Below are positions 42,336 to 51,100 of a DNA stretch of 64,000 bases, piece after piece. Positions within the stretch are counted from its first letter, which is position 1. The number at the start of each line of letters is the position of its first letter. Under the pieces are notes generated by a model. The model was not told where the DNA came from, made no database searches, and saw only the letters and a program-made list of their open reading frames with translations. Both the position numbers and the translations under genes were made by a program. The DNA comes from Treponema rectale (GTDB lineage: Bacteria; Spirochaetota; Spirochaetia; Treponematales; Treponemataceae): contig NZ_JACHFR010000001.1 in the NCBI RefSeq assembly GCF_014202035.1, positions 62,001 through 126,000 of the forward strand, written 5' to 3'.

Positions 42336-44420
42336 ATGGTTGAAAATCATAAGAAAGGCATAAAAATCGCAACTAAACTTGTCAGTCTTATTGCCGGAGT
42401 AATTCTGCTCAGTTGTGTTATTGTTGCAGTAGTAAGTCTTTCTGTTTTTTCTACAAGACAGATTGCCGCTACTGAAAAGCAGCTGGAGCATTCGGCTGAA
42501 GGTGCCATGTCTGTAATGGAAGACTGGGCTCTTACCCTTCACGGATATGCAACTATATCTTCCCTTAATACGGAAATCATTCAGGCTGTCCGGGAGGGCA
42601 GGATTGATGTATTGAAAAAAGAGATTGAGGAATATGAAACTTCCCTTGATTACGATTATGTGGCTTTTGTAAACGAAGAAGGCGAGGTTATTGTCGGTGG
42701 AGAAAACGGCTTTTTCCCCGGAGAGAATCTCAGAAAGAATTTTGCTGTAGAAAAAGCACTTTATGGACTTGAAGCCAGAGCATTTGAAAGAAATTTCGGT
42801 GGAACTGAAGGATATTCGTTACTTTATGCTTCTTCAATTGAATATGAAGGAGATGTTATAGGTGCTGCTGTTTTTGCCTATGAGCTTACATCGGATGATT
42901 TTATAAAAGTAATGAAAAGCAGCTATGATGTTGAATGTACAGTATTCTCAGGGGATACCCGCGTAAAATCCACGATTCCTAATGTGGAGGGAACTGTTCT
43001 GGACAATAAAAAAATCCTGGATTCCGTTCTTTATAATGGAAATACATATACGGGAGAAAACCAGATTGGTGGAGAAGATTATTATTCTGTTTACGCTCCG
43101 TTAAAAAATGACGACGGCAGTATAAAAGGAATGCTTTTTATAGCAAAAAGTCTGGCTGACATTACTTCAATCAAGACTCAGACAGTAAAAATTATCGTTC
43201 CCTTAATTGTCGGGGTAAGCGCAGTTCTCATGACCCTGAGCTATCTTTTTGTAAGGTGGTTCATGAAGCGGATTGAGAATGTTTCGGTACAGCTTGAAGA
43301 AATGGCAACGGGGGAAGCGGATCTTACTAAACGTATTACCCTTAAAGTTGTTGATGAAATCGGTATGCTCGTCATTAACTTTAATAAATTCTGCGACAAA
43401 CTCCAGACAATCATCGGAGAGACAAAAAAATCCAAGGAAGAACTTAAGGTTGCCGGCGACAATACGAACATCAGCATTCAGGATACTGCAAGTGCAATAA
43501 CCCAGATTATTGCAAACATAGAAAGCATTTCACGGCAGATTTCCACCCAGTCACAGAGTGTTCAGCAGACGGCAGGGGCTGTAGATGAAATTTCTTCCAA
43601 CATTGAATCCCTTAACCGCATGATAGAAAACCAGTCTGCAGGCGTTACCCAGGCATCAGCAGCAGTAGAAGAAATGATCGGAAACATAACCTCCGTAAAT
43701 AATTCCGTAGAAAAAATGGCGGACTCTTTTGTTGAGCTTGAAAGCAATGCAAACACCGGATTTACAAAACAGAATGATGTAAATGAACGCATCCTTCAGA
43801 TAGAGCAGCAGAGTCAGATGCTTCAGGAAGCAAATGCGGCAATCTCAAGCATAGCAGAACAGACTAACCTTCTTGCCATGAACGCAGCAATTGAGGCAGC
43901 TCATGCAGGAGAAGCGGGAAAGGGTTTTGCGGTAGTTGCAGACGAAATTCGAAAGCTTTCAGAAACTTCATCGGCACAGTCAAAGACAATCGGAAACCAG
44001 CTTAATGCCATAAAATCTTCTATTGGAGAAGTAGTTTCCGCATCCAATGAATCCCAGAGTTCCTTCTCTATTGTTTCTAAAAAGATTCAGGAAACAAATC
44101 AGCTCGTCATGCAGATTAAGGGGGCTATGGAAGAACAGAATGAAGGTTCAAAGCAGATTACTGATGCCCTCAAGACGATGAATGACAGTACGGAAGAAGT
44201 AAGGAGCGCATCTGTAGAAATGGCAAACGGAAATAAAATGATTCTTGAAGAAGTGCACCGTCTTCAGTCAGCTTCAGTTGCAATGAAGGATGGTATGGAT
44301 GAGATGTCTTCCGGGGCAAAGAAAATCAATGATACCGGAGCAAATCTTGCAGAAATGTCCCGTCAGATTACTTCTGCAATCGGAAAAATAGGTTCTCAGA
44401 TTGATTTGTTCAGGACATGA
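42336..44420 (+). CDS. Methyl-accepting chemotaxis protein 1 (694 aa)
   Basis: A transmembrane chemoreceptor. TM1 is about residues 14-38, a periplasmic dCache-like ligand domain covers about 40-270, and TM2 is about 285-308. HAMP follows ([12 protein letters not shown]), then a long cytoplasmic coiled coil with the conserved tip [15 protein letters not shown]. It ends Asp-Leu-Phe-Arg-Thr with no CheR-binding pentapeptide. It would control CheA activity and thus periplasmic flagellar rotation; the ligand is unknown. GGAGG precedes the ATG. A paralogue follows with a near-identical signalling half. Confidence 0.95.
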   Translation: MVENHKKGIKIATKLVSLIAGVILLSCVIVAVVSLSVFSTRQIAATEKQLEHSAEGAMSVMEDWALTLHGYATISSLNTEIIQAVREGRIDVLKKEIEEYETSLDYDYVAFVNEEGEVIVGGENGFFPGENLRKNFAVEKALYGLEARAFERNFGGTEGYSLLYASSIEYEGDVIGAAVFAYELTSDDFIKVMKSSYDVECTVFSGDTRVKSTIPNVEGTVLDNKKILDSVLYNGNTYTGENQIGGEDYYSVYAPLKNDDGSIKGMLFIAKSLADITSIKTQTVKIIVPLIVGVSAVLMTLSYLFVRWFMKRIENVSVQLEEMATGEADLTKRITLKVVDEIGMLVINFNKFCDKLQTIIGETKKSKEELKVAGDNTNISIQDTASAITQIIANIESISRQISTQSQSVQQTAGAVDEISSNIESLNRMIENQSAGVTQASAAVEEMIGNITSVNNSVEKMADSFVELESNANTGFTKQNDVNERILQIEQQSQMLQEANAAISSIAEQTNLLAMNAAIEAAHAGEAGKGFAVVADEIRKLSETSSAQSKTIGNQLNAIKSSIGEVVSASNESQSSFSIVSKKIQETNQLVMQIKGAMEEQNEGSKQITDALKTMNDSTEEVRSASVEMANGNKMILEEVHRLQSASVAMKDGMDEMSSGAKKINDTGANLAEMSRQITSAIGKIGSQIDLFRT

Positions 44421-44471
44421 AGTTTTTGACAGTTCCTGAAGTCCTATAAACTAAAAAAAACTCTGTTAAGT

Positions 44472-44525
44472 ACACCTCCGGAAGTTGGACGAATATAGTT
44501 CAATCTCAGGAGGTGTTTTTTTTTA
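44472..44525 (+). terminator. Terminator between the two chemoreceptor genes
   Basis: ACACCTCC at 44472-44479 pairs with GGAGGTGT at 44509-44516 and is followed by nine T. The 29-base apical loop can form extra pairs (TTGGAC with GTTCAA, imperfect). Confidence 0.8.
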
Positions 44526-44546
44526 TTGAAATATTTAAATCTCGTA

Positions 44547-44563
44547 CTATACTTAAAGTATAG
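44547..44563. promoter_or_regulatory. 17-bp perfect palindrome upstream of chemoreceptor 2
   Basis: CTATACTT-A-AAGTATAG lies about 130 bp before the second chemoreceptor gene, in its presumed promoter region. It may be an operator. No clear -35/-10 pair was assigned. Confidence 0.35.
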
Positions 44564-44691
44564 GATAAAATTTACAGATTCTTACCATAATAAATGTGCT
44601 GTGTAGAGGATTTGTATATAGCTGCGTATTTTTAATGTTATTAGACCTTTTCATAATTTCGGTTTTATGTTGTTAGCATCAGGAGGAAAAT

Positions 44692-46776
44692 ATGGTTGAT
44701 GAACATAAAAAGGGCATAAAAATTTCTGTAAAACTCGTTTCTCTTATTGCAGGAGTAATCTTAATCAGTTGCATCAGCGTAGCAACAGTCAGTCTTACTG
44801 TTTTTTCCAAACGGCAGACAGAGGCTACGGAGAAACAGCTGGAGCATTCTGCCAGCGGTGCCATGCGTGTTATGGATGACTGGCTTGTAACTCTTAACGG
44901 CTATGCATCAATAGCTTCTCTGAATGCAGATGTTGTAAGGGCCTTCAGGACCAGTGATTCCGGTGCTCTGGAAACGGAAATAGCCGGCTATACGGAAACT
45001 CTTGATTATGACAGCATGGCTTTTGTTGATACATCAGGAACTGTTCTTGCCGGAGGTGAAGACGGCTGGAGGGCAGGAACTGATCTTTCTTCTGCCTATG
45101 TTGTAAAAAAAGCTCTTGGAGGCCAACCGGCCCACGCATTCGAAAAAGATATGGGGGGACTTTCAAAATTTGCCGCTGTTTATGCTTATCCGGTAGTTGA
45201 TGAAGGTGAAATTCTCGGAGCAAGTATATTTTCCTACGATTTGACAAATGGTGATTTCTTAGATCTGATGCAGGCCAGTTATGATGTTGAATGTACAATT
45301 TTTTCAGGAGATACCCGAGCAAAGTCCACGATTCCTAATGTGGAGGGAACTGTTCTTGCTAATAAAAAAATCCTTGATATTGTTCTATATAACGGTGGTA
45401 TATATACTGGAGAAAATAAAATTGACGGAAACGATTATTATTCAATATATGCTCCGTTAAGAAATGATGATGACAGTATTGTGGGAATGCTTTTTATTGC
45501 AAAAAGTCTTGAGGAGATTTCTCAGGTAAGGAATCAGACCCTTAAAATTGTAATTCCTATTATATTCGTACTCAGTATTATTCTTTTGTTCGTAAGCTAT
45601 CTTTTTGTAAGATGGCTTATGTGGCGAATTTCGAATGTAACGAAACAGCTTGAAGAAATGGCTACAGGAGAAGCGGACCTTACTAAGCGGGTTACTCTTC
45701 GGGTTGTTGATGAAATCGGTATGCTCGTCATTAACTTTAATAAATTCTGCGACAAACTCCAGTCAATCATCGGAGAGACAAAAAAATCCAAGAATGAACT
45801 TAAGGTCGCCGGCGACAATACGAACATCAGCATTCAGGATACTGCAAGTGCAATTACTCAGATTATTGCAAATATCGAAAGCATTTCCCAGCAGATTTCT
45901 ACTCAGTCACAGAGTGTTCAGCAGACGGCAGGGGCTGTAGATGAAATTTCTTCCAACATTGATTCCCTTAACCGCATGATAGAAAATCAGTCTGCGGGAG
46001 TTACTCAGGCATCGGCAGCAGTAGAAGAGATGATCGGAAACATAACCTCCGTAAATAATTCCGTAGAAAAAATGGCGGAGTCTTTTGTTGAGCTTGAAAG
46101 CAATGCAAACACCGGATTTACAAAACAGAATGATGTAAATGAACGCATCCTTCAGATAGAGCAGCAGAGTCAGATGCTTCAGGAAGCAAATGCGGCAATC
46201 TCAAGCATAGCAGAACAGACTAACCTTCTTGCCATGAACGCAGCAATTGAGGCAGCTCATGCAGGAGAAGCAGGAAAGGGTTTTGCGGTAGTTGCAGACG
46301 AAATCCGAAAGCTTTCAGAAACTTCATCGGCACAGTCAAAGACAATCGGAAACCAGCTTAATAATATTAAGTCTTCCATAGGTGAGGTAGTTACAGCATC
46401 CAATGAATCCCAGAGTTCCTTCTCCATTGTTTCTAAAAAGATTCAGGAAACAGATCAGCTCGTCATGCAGATTAAAGCAGCCATGGAGGAACAGAATCAG
46501 GGTTCAAAGCAGATTACTGATGCCCTCAAGACGATGAATGACAGTACGGAAGAAGTAAGGAATGCATCTGTAGAAATGGCAAACGGAAATAAAATGATTC
46601 TTGAAGAAGTCCAGAGTCTGCAGAGTTCATCCCTCGAAATGAAAAACGGTATGGAAGAGATGTCTTCCGGGGCAAAGAAAATTAATGATACCGGAGCAAA
46701 TCTTGCAGAAATGTCCCACCAGATTACTTCTGTAATTGAAAAAATCGGTTCTCAGATAGATCTTTTCAGGACATAA
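44692..46776 (+). CDS. Methyl-accepting chemotaxis protein 2 (694 aa)
   Basis: It has the same length and domain order as the gene upstream: TM1 about 14-38, dCache-like sensor about 40-270, TM2 about 285-308, HAMP, then the signalling coiled coil. The sensor differs widely from its paralogue except around [11 protein letters not shown], whereas the signalling part is almost identical, including long stretches of identical DNA. This implies duplication, divergence of ligand specificity, and recent gene conversion of the shared half. AGGAGGA precedes the ATG. A palindromic element forms the 3' boundary. Confidence 0.95.
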   Translation: MVDEHKKGIKISVKLVSLIAGVILISCISVATVSLTVFSKRQTEATEKQLEHSASGAMRVMDDWLVTLNGYASIASLNADVVRAFRTSDSGALETEIAGYTETLDYDSMAFVDTSGTVLAGGEDGWRAGTDLSSAYVVKKALGGQPAHAFEKDMGGLSKFAAVYAYPVVDEGEILGASIFSYDLTNGDFLDLMQASYDVECTIFSGDTRAKSTIPNVEGTVLANKKILDIVLYNGGIYTGENKIDGNDYYSIYAPLRNDDDSIVGMLFIAKSLEEISQVRNQTLKIVIPIIFVLSIILLFVSYLFVRWLMWRISNVTKQLEEMATGEADLTKRVTLRVVDEIGMLVINFNKFCDKLQSIIGETKKSKNELKVAGDNTNISIQDTASAITQIIANIESISQQISTQSQSVQQTAGAVDEISSNIDSLNRMIENQSAGVTQASAAVEEMIGNITSVNNSVEKMAESFVELESNANTGFTKQNDVNERILQIEQQSQMLQEANAAISSIAEQTNLLAMNAAIEAAHAGEAGKGFAVVADEIRKLSETSSAQSKTIGNQLNNIKSSIGEVVTASNESQSSFSIVSKKIQETDQLVMQIKAAMEEQNQGSKQITDALKTMNDSTEEVRNASVEMANGNKMILEEVQSLQSSSLEMKNGMEEMSSGAKKINDTGANLAEMSHQITSVIEKIGSQIDLFRT

Positions 46777-46799
46777 AAAGATAAGTACTGTAAAAGAAA

Positions 46800-47023
46800 G
46801 GGGCTGTCCAAAAAGTTCAAAAAGTGTCATTTTCGGGTTCGACCCGAAAATCTATTTAATTACAATACGTCGAGTCAAGGCACGCTAACGCTTAAAGCCT
46901 TGACACAGCCGTTTTTAGGTTTTGTATTAAACCCTAAATACAAGAGATTGCCGCATCAAGTGCGGCAATGACAGGCTGTCGAGCACGGCAATGACTCATA
47001 CTTATTGGACAGCCCCTTTTTTT
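46800..47023. repeat. Palindromic element copy 5 (between convergent genes)
   Basis: Left end GGGGCTGTCC and right end ATTGGACAGCCCC followed by seven T; the position-5 base pairs correctly between the ends (C with G). It holds the TTTTCGGG hairpin, one GTCAAGGC module with a TTTAGG/CCTAAA stem, the TTGCCGCA/TGCGGCAA hairpin and an extra half-unit. It is the only sequence between the chemoreceptor stop and the convergent lipoprotein stop, so it very probably acts as their shared terminator. Confidence 0.85.
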
Positions 47024-47751
47024 CAGTTTATTCCGAATGATGTTGTGGAAGAAATATCAGTCTGTTTGAATAACGTATCATAGTTGTAGTATTCCAGCAT
47101 GAGGGAAGCGAGAATATCCTTCTGCTCATCAGTAAGTTCCCGGGAGAATGAAGGATTAAGGCGGATTGATTTATCAAAAGTATCAATTACTGCATAAAGT
47201 TCATCCAGAACAGTTACTTTTGCACCGCAGGTTGCCCCCAGCATAAGGCTGTATGTTTTTCCCTTTGAATTCTTATAAGTGTTAACTTTCGTAATTACAA
47301 CAGGAATTATCTGACTGTCTTGAAGTATAATGCCGTCATCCTGTGCAGATAAATAGAATATTGTATCGTTTTTACCGGTCTCTATAGTAAAGTTTTCATC
47401 AAAGAAATTGGTGCTTGAAAATTCATCCTCATCCACCCAGCCGTCAATTCTTCTGTAGATGGAAGTAGAAAATACTTCATTACCGTCTCTGCTGAAAGTT
47501 CCCTTTTGAGAAATCGTTCCGCTTTTTTTTCCTACACCGAAAACTGTTTTCTGGCTTATATCTCTTTTTACGGAAGACATAGAAAGTTCATACCCGTTCC
47601 ACTGAAGGATTTTTCCAAAACTTTTTGAAGTTACGGGAATTACTGTAAAGTCATCTGTTCCTTCAACGTATGCCGTGTTTTTAAAACTGATGCAGCTGAC
47701 GGATAAAATGGAAAATGCTGCTGCAAAAAGAATTCCTGTTAATTTTTTCAT
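47023..47751 (-). CDS. Secreted lipoprotein of unknown function (242 aa)
   Basis: The lipobox is Val-Ser-Cys with Cys near residue 20. The mature domain is beta-rich, with a helical C-terminal part (about 200-230, Leu-Thr-Asp-Glu-Gln-Lys-Asp-Ile-Leu). No family is recognised. It lies 21 bp downstream of another secreted-protein gene on the same strand and probably shares its transcript. Its stop codon touches palindromic element copy 5. The role is unknown. Confidence 0.78.
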   Translation of the reverse strand: MKKLTGILFAAAFSILSVSCISFKNTAYVEGTDDFTVIPVTSKSFGKILQWNGYELSMSSVKRDISQKTVFGVGKKSGTISQKGTFSRDGNEVFSTSIYRRIDGWVDEDEFSSTNFFDENFTIETGKNDTIFYLSAQDDGIILQDSQIIPVVITKVNTYKNSKGKTYSLMLGATCGAKVTVLDELYAVIDTFDKSIRLNPSFSRELTDEQKDILASLMLEYYNYDTLFKQTDISSTTSFGIN

Positions 47752-47772
47752 GATGTATGCTCCTGATGTTTT

Positions 47773-48492
47773 TTATTTTACTTCGATGTAAAGATCGTTG
47801 TGTTTTTTATATAAGCTGAATGAAAATTCTCTGTCAGCAGACGGTATGATTTTTATGTACCGGTATCCGCGTATTTTTTCAGTCGTGTAATAAACGTCTG
47901 TAGAATCTGTATCCTCTCCATTTTTTAAGGTGAGGGCAGAAAGCAGTGTAAAACCGTTCTCCGGATAATATGAACCGTAAATAAAGAAGGTGCATGGGGA
48001 ATCGAAATCTGCTGAAGAAGAAATCTTCATATTGTCTTCAAATTTGCCTGAAATGCCCTTTAAGTCATATACGGCAGCGTTATCGATTTTATCTGGTTCT
48101 GGAAGTCCGTCTGAGAACGTGATGTACAGATCATTGTTAATTTTTGAGATGAGTGGAACCAGAGGCTGTTGTGAGTTTGTCGTAACTGCATAATAACGGA
48201 ATTTTTTTACCTTGTAGTCGCACATAAGGGTGTCAGTATCACCCTGTTTCTTTAAGAATCCAGTTGCGGTATTTTTCCAGATTCCGTTCTGGTAGCCGTA
48301 GACAGTTATGCCGAAATATGTTGATGATGAAATATTTCTAACTTTTATTCCATCATTACCTTTTCCTGGGATTGCCTGTGAATCAAACACGAAGGCTTCT
48401 CCTTTTGTAAACTCTGGAAGTTCCTGAGCCTGTAGTGATGCTGTAAAAGCTGTTGAAAATAATGCAGCAATAACTAGAAATAACCTTTTCAT
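47773..48492 (-). CDS. Secreted protein of unknown function (239 aa)
   Basis: A typical signal peptide (Met-Lys-Arg-Leu-Phe-Leu-Val-Ile-Ala..., cleavage near Leu-Gln-Ala-Gln at about 22) precedes a beta-rich domain with no known motif. I start at 48492 because GGAGG lies six bases upstream and the signal peptide begins there; an ATG at 48567 would add 25 residues not fitting a signal peptide. It is followed after 21 bp by a lipoprotein gene. The two probably form an operon of small envelope proteins. The tandem repeat array begins about 80 bp upstream. Confidence 0.78.
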   Translation of the reverse strand: MKRLFLVIAALFSTAFTASLQAQELPEFTKGEAFVFDSQAIPGKGNDGIKVRNISSSTYFGITVYGYQNGIWKNTATGFLKKQGDTDTLMCDYKVKKFRYYAVTTNSQQPLVPLISKINNDLYITFSDGLPEPDKIDNAAVYDLKGISGKFEDNMKISSSADFDSPCTFFIYGSYYPENGFTLLSALTLKNGEDTDSTDVYYTTEKIRGYRYIKIIPSADREFSFSLYKKHNDLYIEVK

Positions 48493-48612
48493 GGTATGCC
48501 TCCACAAAATCTCCTTAAAGAGACTGAAAGTACTCTGAATAATAGTTATATGCGTATATTTGGTCAAGTTTTTTTAAGTTTGTGTATAAAAAGAGTTTGT
48601 GCATTAAAAAAA

Positions 48613-48754
48613 GGGGCTGTCCAATAAGTATGAGTCATTGCCACACTCGCCACCCTGTCATTGCCGCACTTGATGCGGCAATCTCTTGTATTGTAATTAA
48701 ATAGATTTTCGGGTCGAACCCGAAAATGACACTTTTTGAACTTATTGAACATCT
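48613..48754. repeat. Palindromic element copy 6 (in tRNA-Leu array)
   Basis: It starts GGGGCTGTCCAATAAGT and ends CTTATTGAACATC, a decayed right terminus. It holds the core TTGCCG and TTTTCGGG hairpins in the orientation opposite to copy 3. Confidence 0.78.
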
Positions 48755-48862
48755 CTTACCTTGCCGAGCATGAACTTTGGCAGAGCCAAAGTTGTCGAGT
48801 TTTGACATTGCAAAACTCGCTTTAAAGTTTATGTATAAAAAGAGTTGGTGCATAAAAAAAAA

Positions 48863-49008
48863 GGGGATGATCAATAAGTATGAGTCATTGCCACACTCGC
48901 CACCCTGTCATTGCCGCACTTGCTGCGGCAATCTCTTGTATTGTAATTAAATAGATTTTCGGGTCGAACCCGAAAATGACACTTTTTGAACTTATTGGAC
49001 ATCCCCTT
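48863..49008. repeat. Palindromic element copy 7 (in tRNA-Leu array)
   Basis: It starts GGGGATGATCAATAAGT and ends CTTATTGGACATCCCC. The internal TTGCCGCA hairpin has a one-base loop change (TGATG to TGCTG). It occupies the place held by the terminator stem in the proximal units. Confidence 0.8.
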
Positions 49009-49113
49009 ACCTTGCCGAGCATGAACTTTGGCTGAGCCAAAGTTGACGAGTTTTGACATTGCAAAACTCGCCCTAAAGTTTATGTATAAAAAGAGTTGGT
49101 GCATAAAAAAAAA

Positions 49114-49284
49114 GGGGATGATCAATAAGTATGAGTCATTGCCACACTCGTCACCCTGTCATTGCCGCACTCGCCACCCTGTCATTGCCGCACTTGATGC
49201 GGCAATCTCTTGTATTGTAATTAAATAGATTTTCGGGTCGAACCCGAAAATGACACTTTTTGAACTTATTGGACATCCCCCTTT
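49114..49284. repeat. Palindromic element copy 8 (in tRNA-Leu array)
   Basis: It has the same termini as copy 7, with one additional TTGCCGCACTCGCCACCCTGTCA-like half-unit, which makes it about 25 bp longer than copy 7. It also replaces the terminator of its unit. Confidence 0.8.
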
Positions 49285-49520
49285 CCTTGCCGAGCACTAA
49301 CTTTGGCTGAGCCAAAGTTGACGAGTTTTGACATTGCAAAACTCGCTTTAAAGTTTATGTATAAAAAGAGTTGGTGCATTTAAAATTAAAAAAGGTACTC
49401 TCATTAAAGAGTACCTTACCTTGCCGAGCACTAACTTTGGCTGAGCCAAAGTTGACGAGTTTTGACATTGCAAAACTCGCCCTAAAGTTTATGTATAAAA
49501 AGAGTTGGTGCATTTAAAAT

Positions 49521-49552
49521 TAAAAAAGGTACCCTTATTAAAGAGTACCTTT
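49521..49552 (-). terminator. Terminator directly after tRNA-Leu
   Basis: On the minus strand AAGGTACTCT pairs imperfectly with AGGGTACCTT and runs into six T, a few bases after the mature tRNA end. The next array unit has an improved stem (GGTACTCT/AGAGTACC, around 49394-49415). Confidence 0.78.
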
Positions 49553-49555
49553 CCT

Positions 49556-49641
49556 TGCCGAGCACCGGACTTGAACCGGCACAGCTGTTACCAGCCGAGG
49601 GATTTTAAGTCCCTTGTGTCTACCAATTCCACCAGCTCGGC
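49556..49641 (-). tRNA. tRNA-Leu (UAA)
   Basis: Acceptor GCCGAGC pairs with GCTCGGC, with discriminator A. The anticodon loop CTTAAAA sits in an AGGGA/TCCCT stem and gives anticodon UAA. A long class-II variable arm and the T-arm CCGG-TTCAAGT-CCGG are present. It is 86 nt without an encoded CCA (the next bases are AGG). Its 3' end is repeated four times downstream. Confidence 0.95.
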
Positions 49642-49651
49642 GAGTTGTGGA

Positions 49652-49681
49652 ATTATATTAAAAAAATGCTATGATTGTCAA
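49652..49681 (-). promoter_or_regulatory. Promoter of tRNA-Leu
   Basis: On the minus strand a perfect TTGACA and a perfect TATAAT are separated by 18 bp, ending 10 bases before the tRNA. Confidence 0.82.
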
Positions 49682-49705
49682 TGTTGGCTCAAATCTTTAA
49701 AAACC

Positions 49706-50218
49706 TTATTTAACCTGGGAGTAGAGTTCAGCCATCTGGTTTCTCCATTCACCTTTTGTTTCCCTGTTTTCCCATTCGATTATCTTTTTTATGGTAAAAT
49801 GCTTCATGTCATGAATGTTCGGAAAATTAACGATTCCGAAGCGTCCCTGCCCGATATACGTAAGGCGGTCTCCCTCGGCAAGAGTTTCCTGCTGGTTTAA
49901 TTCCTTCAGTACGCAGTCAAAGTGTACAGGCTTCTGGGTTGTTCTGTCCATGAGAGCGGTGGAAAGATCGGTAATTACCTGTCCGCATTTATCACATACG
50001 CACTGGTTTTCATTTTTAAATGTCTTTATGGCTTCTTCGTTAGCACGAATCTGTTCAAGGCTTACTGTATCTATACGGCGCGGCTCATGTCTCTGATGAC
50101 GGTCGTTTTTATCCTTTCGGCGGCTGTCATCAAAACGGCGCTCTTCATTTCGTTTATCATCATTGCGCCTGGAATTCTTATTATTGAAATGCCTGTTGTT
50201 TCTTTTATCTTTATTCAT
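49706..50218 (-). CDS. Hypothetical protein with basic N-terminus and zinc-ribbon-like motif (170 aa)
   Basis: The first 50 residues are almost all Arg, Lys, Asn, Asp and Glu, a disordered RNA-binding-like tail. The second half has Cys-Val-Cys-Asp-Lys-Cys-Gly, then His-Phe-Asp-Cys, a likely zinc site, and ends with a helical Trp-containing stretch. I recognise no named family; its place beside the ribosomal operon suggests a link with RNA or translation, which is inference. A TATAAT lies at 50225-50230, six bases before the ATG, and the ribosome binding site is poor, so the transcript may be leaderless. Confidence 0.75.
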   Translation of the reverse strand: MNKDKRNNRHFNNKNSRRNDDKRNEERRFDDSRRKDKNDRHQRHEPRRIDTVSLEQIRANEEAIKTFKNENQCVCDKCGQVITDLSTALMDRTTQKPVHFDCVLKELNQQETLAEGDRLTYIGQGRFGIVNFPNIHDMKHFTIKKIIEWENRETKGEWRNQMAELYSQVK

Positions 50219-50224
50219 GCTTTC

Positions 50225-50253
50225 ATTATAGCAATAAAATTCAGTATTGAAAA
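50225..50253 (-). promoter_or_regulatory. Candidate promoter of the 50218 gene, probably leaderless
   Basis: On the minus strand TTTTCA and TATAAT are 17 bp apart, with the ATG only six bases after the -10 box. It overlaps the end of the small gene upstream. Confidence 0.35.
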
Positions 50254-50433
50254 TCAGTGAATGAGAAAATCTCCTGCAGTAAGAGTATTCCCCCGGTTTC
50301 CTACAATGTGCTTGCTCATGATTACAGCAATTCTGTCTATGGCATTGTTGACATAGTTTTTGTCCTGGATTTTACTTTGAAGTTCCAGCACTTTTTCAGA
50401 AAGAGGTGCACTCGTAATAGTTTTTTTTGACAT
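50254..50433 (-). CDS. Small conserved-looking protein (59 aa) at the end of the ribosomal operon
   Basis: The minus-strand frame from ATG at 50433 to TGA at 50254 encodes 59 residues beginning Met-Ser-Lys-Lys-Thr-Ile-Thr and ending Gly-Asp-Phe-Leu-Ile-His. GGAG lies eight bases upstream, and the start is three bases after the YraN stop, so it fits the operon's spacing. It is predicted to be mainly helical, with no membrane segment. I do not recognise a family. Ribosome binding site, position and full use of the gap make it a credible gene. Confidence 0.7.
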   Translation of the reverse strand: MSKKTITSAPLSEKVLELQSKIQDKNYVNNAIDRIAVIMSKHIVGNRGNTLTAGDFLIH

Positions 50434-50436
50434 CTG

Positions 50437-50796
50437 TTACTCCGTAAAAGCATTCGCTATGTGATATACCGGATCCAGAACCGGAACATCTAGCGCAAGT
50501 ACATCAAAATGAATGTACCTGTTACTATATTCTCGATGTTTTTGGAGGTAACATTTAGCAGTTTTGATTATCTTTTGTCTTTTTATTAAATTAAGTTCAT
50601 GGGCAAGGGTTTCAATTGTACCGCCGGGCAGGGATTTGACTTCAAAAAAAGTAAGGTGTTCACCTTTTTCTGCGATGATGTCAATTTCTCCTGATCTGGT
50701 ACGGAAATTTCTTGTGAGTATGGTATATCCCGCTTTTATAAGATAAGCACAGGCTCTGTTTTCTCCGTCAGTACCTTTCTGTCTGGTTGATGTCAA
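50437..50796 (-). CDS. yraN: YraN-family (UPF0102) nuclease-fold protein
   Basis: It is 119 residues with the family's PD-(D/E)XK-like core: Gly-x-x-Gly-Glu near the start, Arg-Asn-Phe-Arg-Thr-Arg, Gly-Glu-Ile-Asp-Ile-Ile-Ala and Thr-Phe-Phe-Glu-Val-Lys. The exact function is unknown; a nuclease or resolvase-like role has been proposed. It stands 14 bp after a small acidic protein gene and three bases before the 59-residue gene, all in the operon that starts with rpsP. Length is usual for the family. Confidence 0.92.
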   Translation of the reverse strand: MTSTRQKGTDGENRACAYLIKAGYTILTRNFRTRSGEIDIIAEKGEHLTFFEVKSLPGGTIETLAHELNLIKRQKIIKTAKCYLQKHREYSNRYIHFDVLALDVPVLDPVYHIANAFTE

Positions 50797-50810
50797 TACT
50801 GTTACGTTTC

Positions 50811-51089
50811 CTAAGCCTGTTCCAGTTCTTCAAGTTCGTCAACTTCTTCCAGTTCCTCAAGTTCTGCAGGTTCTTCATTAGCAGTACTGTTTTTAGAGTT
50901 GATGTCCTCCGGAGGAAGTTCATGTCCTTCTGACAGAAGAAAGGGAACTGCCCATCTTTTTATACATGCCAGATGATAGTGTTTTGCCGGTTTTCTTGCG
51001 CCCAGGAACATATTTACTCCGTCATCAAAGTAAACGTCTGCACTGAAGCGTGAACCTAAATGTATTGTTGTAATGTCAATTTTATTCAT
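50811..51089 (-). CDS. Small hypothetical protein with acidic Glu-Leu tail (92 aa)
   Basis: Residues 1-60 form a compact beta-alpha domain (Met-Asn-Lys-Ile-Asp-Ile-Thr-Thr ... Tyr-His-Leu-Ala-Cys-Ile-Lys-Arg-Trp). Residues 70-92 are nearly all Glu, Leu, Asp and Ala in a Glu-Leu-Glu-Glu-Leu pattern, a likely amphipathic or disordered acidic tail. It lies between the FlhB-like gene (11 bp) and yraN (14 bp). I recall a hypothetical gene in this place in T. pallidum, but the function is unknown. Confidence 0.75.
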   Translation of the reverse strand: MNKIDITTIHLGSRFSADVYFDDGVNMFLGARKPAKHYHLACIKRWAVPFLLSEGHELPPEDINSKNSTANEEPAELEELEEVDELEELEQA

Positions 51090-51100
51090 AATCAGCCTTT

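Larger units (their letters stand above)
48570..49552 (-). repeat. Tandem array of tRNA-Leu 3'-end units with double hairpins
   Basis: Read from tRNA-Leu (minus strand), a unit carries the last bases of the tRNA (TGCTCGGCAAGG), a terminator or palindromic element, an AT-rich stretch, and a double hairpin (CGAGTTTTG/CAAAACTCG and ACTTTGGC/GCCAAAGT). On the plus strand CCTTGCCGAGCA starts at 48759, 49010, 49285, 49419 and, within the real gene, at 49553. The two proximal units are 134 bp; the distal ones are 251 and 275 bp because a palindromic element replaces the terminator. A partial unit begins the array. Confidence 0.88.

Noticed and set aside
48635-49125. Open frames of 60-85 residues in the tRNA-Leu array
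   Set aside because: They consist wholly of element and hairpin sequence and differ only by repeat polymorphisms. No start signals are present.
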